This document shows, in pieces, positions 63,445 to 64,000 of a stretch of 64,000 bases of DNA. The notes under the pieces were generated by a model that searched no databases, was not told the DNA's origin, and worked only from the letters and a program-made list of their open reading frames with translations. The stretch's first letter is position 1. Each line of letters begins with the position of its first letter. The position numbers and the translations under genes are program-made. The stretch is from Marinobacter sp. S0848L (GTDB lineage Bacteria; Pseudomonadota; Gammaproteobacteria; Pseudomonadales; Oleiphilaceae), in contig NZ_JALKAQ010000003.1 of assembly GCF_023016065.1 (NCBI RefSeq), positions 62,001 through 126,000 of the forward strand. The letters are read 5' to 3'.

Positions 63445-64000
63445 ATGTCTGAGAACAACTCAAATCAGGTTGCCGGAAACTGCGGCCCTGCCTGTGAGGG
63501 CGAATCACTGATTATTGAAGTGATCGGTAAGGAGCATCCGGAAGGGCATAGTTTCAGAATCTTCGATGAAACTAACTATGAGCAGCAGGAATGGCTGGAG
63601 AGACAGCTTGAAGTAGATCCCCTGGATAATTCAGTCCTGCATGTTTGGCCTTGGCAGCGGGGGCTAAGTCATAATCTGTGGCTGGATATTTCTGCGGAAG
63701 AGGGTGCTGCCATCCGCGTGCCGTTGTTCGAGTCCGTAACCTCAACAAAACGGGAGATGGAGAAACAACAGAACCGCATTCTGCCGCTGGTTCCCCTGAC
63801 GCTGATCCATGATCCGGAACCTGAGCCGGGGCAGCCGAAGGAACAGCTTGTGCCGGTGCGCCCCGGGTTTATTTATGTGTTCCGCAATGGTCGCCTGTGG
63901 CGAGAGCTTGAGGTGCAGTACGCCGATTCGGGCGTCATGGAATTTCGGGATGTTCGCCTGACGGATTATCGACAAGACGGGAGGAAAGGCGTTACCGAAG
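63445..64000 (+). CDS. Probable MIX-type T6SS effector, C-terminal part off the right edge
   Basis: 185 complete codons from ATG 63445 (CAGGG upstream), open to the window end. The N-terminus has CGPAC near residues 14-18. ILPLVPLTLIHDPEPEPGQP precedes VRPGFIYVF at 138-146, which fits the MIX core hRxGhhYhh (h hydrophobic). MIX proteins are polymorphic T6SS toxins, and this N-terminal region also resembles VasX-type starts. The gene follows vgrG and DUF4123, the usual effector module. The toxic domain and any immunity gene are outside the window. Confidence 0.75.
   Translation, partial: MSENNSNQVAGNCGPACEGESLIIEVIGKEHPEGHSFRIFDETNYEQQEWLERQLEVDPLDNSVLHVWPWQRGLSHNLWLDISAEEGAAIRVPLFESVTSTKREMEKQQNRILPLVPLTLIHDPEPEPGQPKEQLVPVRPGFIYVFRNGRLWRELEVQYADSGVMEFRDVRLTDYRQDGRKGVTE

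Overview
The window looks like chromosomal DNA of a marine gammaproteobacterium close to Marinobacter. This is inferred from the Pseudomonas-like order pilG-pilH-pilI-pilJ-pilK-chpA next to gshB-tonB-algH-ruvX-pyrR-pyrB-pyrC', the protein sequences, and the codon choice. No rRNA, tRNA, insertion sequence or CRISPR array was found.

Positions 1-11939 (minus strand) hold the Pil-Chp chemosensory system that controls type IV pilus twitching motility: response regulators PilG and PilH, the CheW-like PilI, the receptor PilJ, the methyltransferase PilK, and the giant hybrid kinase ChpA, which runs off the left edge. Diverging from it, 12250-17964 (plus) is a tight operon for glutathione synthesis (gshB), a TonB protein, AlgH/YqgE, RuvX, and pyrimidine synthesis (pyrR, pyrB and a catalytically dead dihydroorotase-like pyrC').

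Positions 18169-22805 carry a TRAP-like uptake system (periplasmic binding protein, lipoprotein, large permease) interrupted by an oppositely oriented HU gene. Then come pckA, the heat-shock genes hslO and hslR, the nucleotidase yrfG, a small secreted protein, mutM, a delta-9 fatty acid desaturase, rsmD, ftsY-ftsE-ftsX and rpoH. A palindromic element follows, then glxR-hyi (glyoxylate/hydroxypyruvate metabolism), an OmpR-type two-component pair, greB, several small unknown genes, a stand-alone integrase core-binding domain and an acyl-CoA-binding protein.

Positions 41192-64000 are a nearly complete type VI secretion system (T6SS): tssB, tssC, tssE, tssF, tssG, tagH(fha), tssJ, tssK, tssL, tssH(clpV), a sigma-54 activator (vasH type), vasI/tagO, tssA, tssM, vgrG, a DUF4123 adaptor and the start of a probable MIX-class effector cut by the right edge. 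No hcp or PAAR gene is visible here. A well-spaced sigma-54 promoter motif lies just before vgrG, which fits the sigma-54 activator in the same cluster.

The most unusual signals are two long perfect palindromes (34433-34559 and 53201-53299). Their cores carry paired small hairpins with CANGGATG loops like CsrA/RsmA binding sites. One matches the published CsrA selection consensus exactly and sits between clpV and the sigma-54 activator gene.
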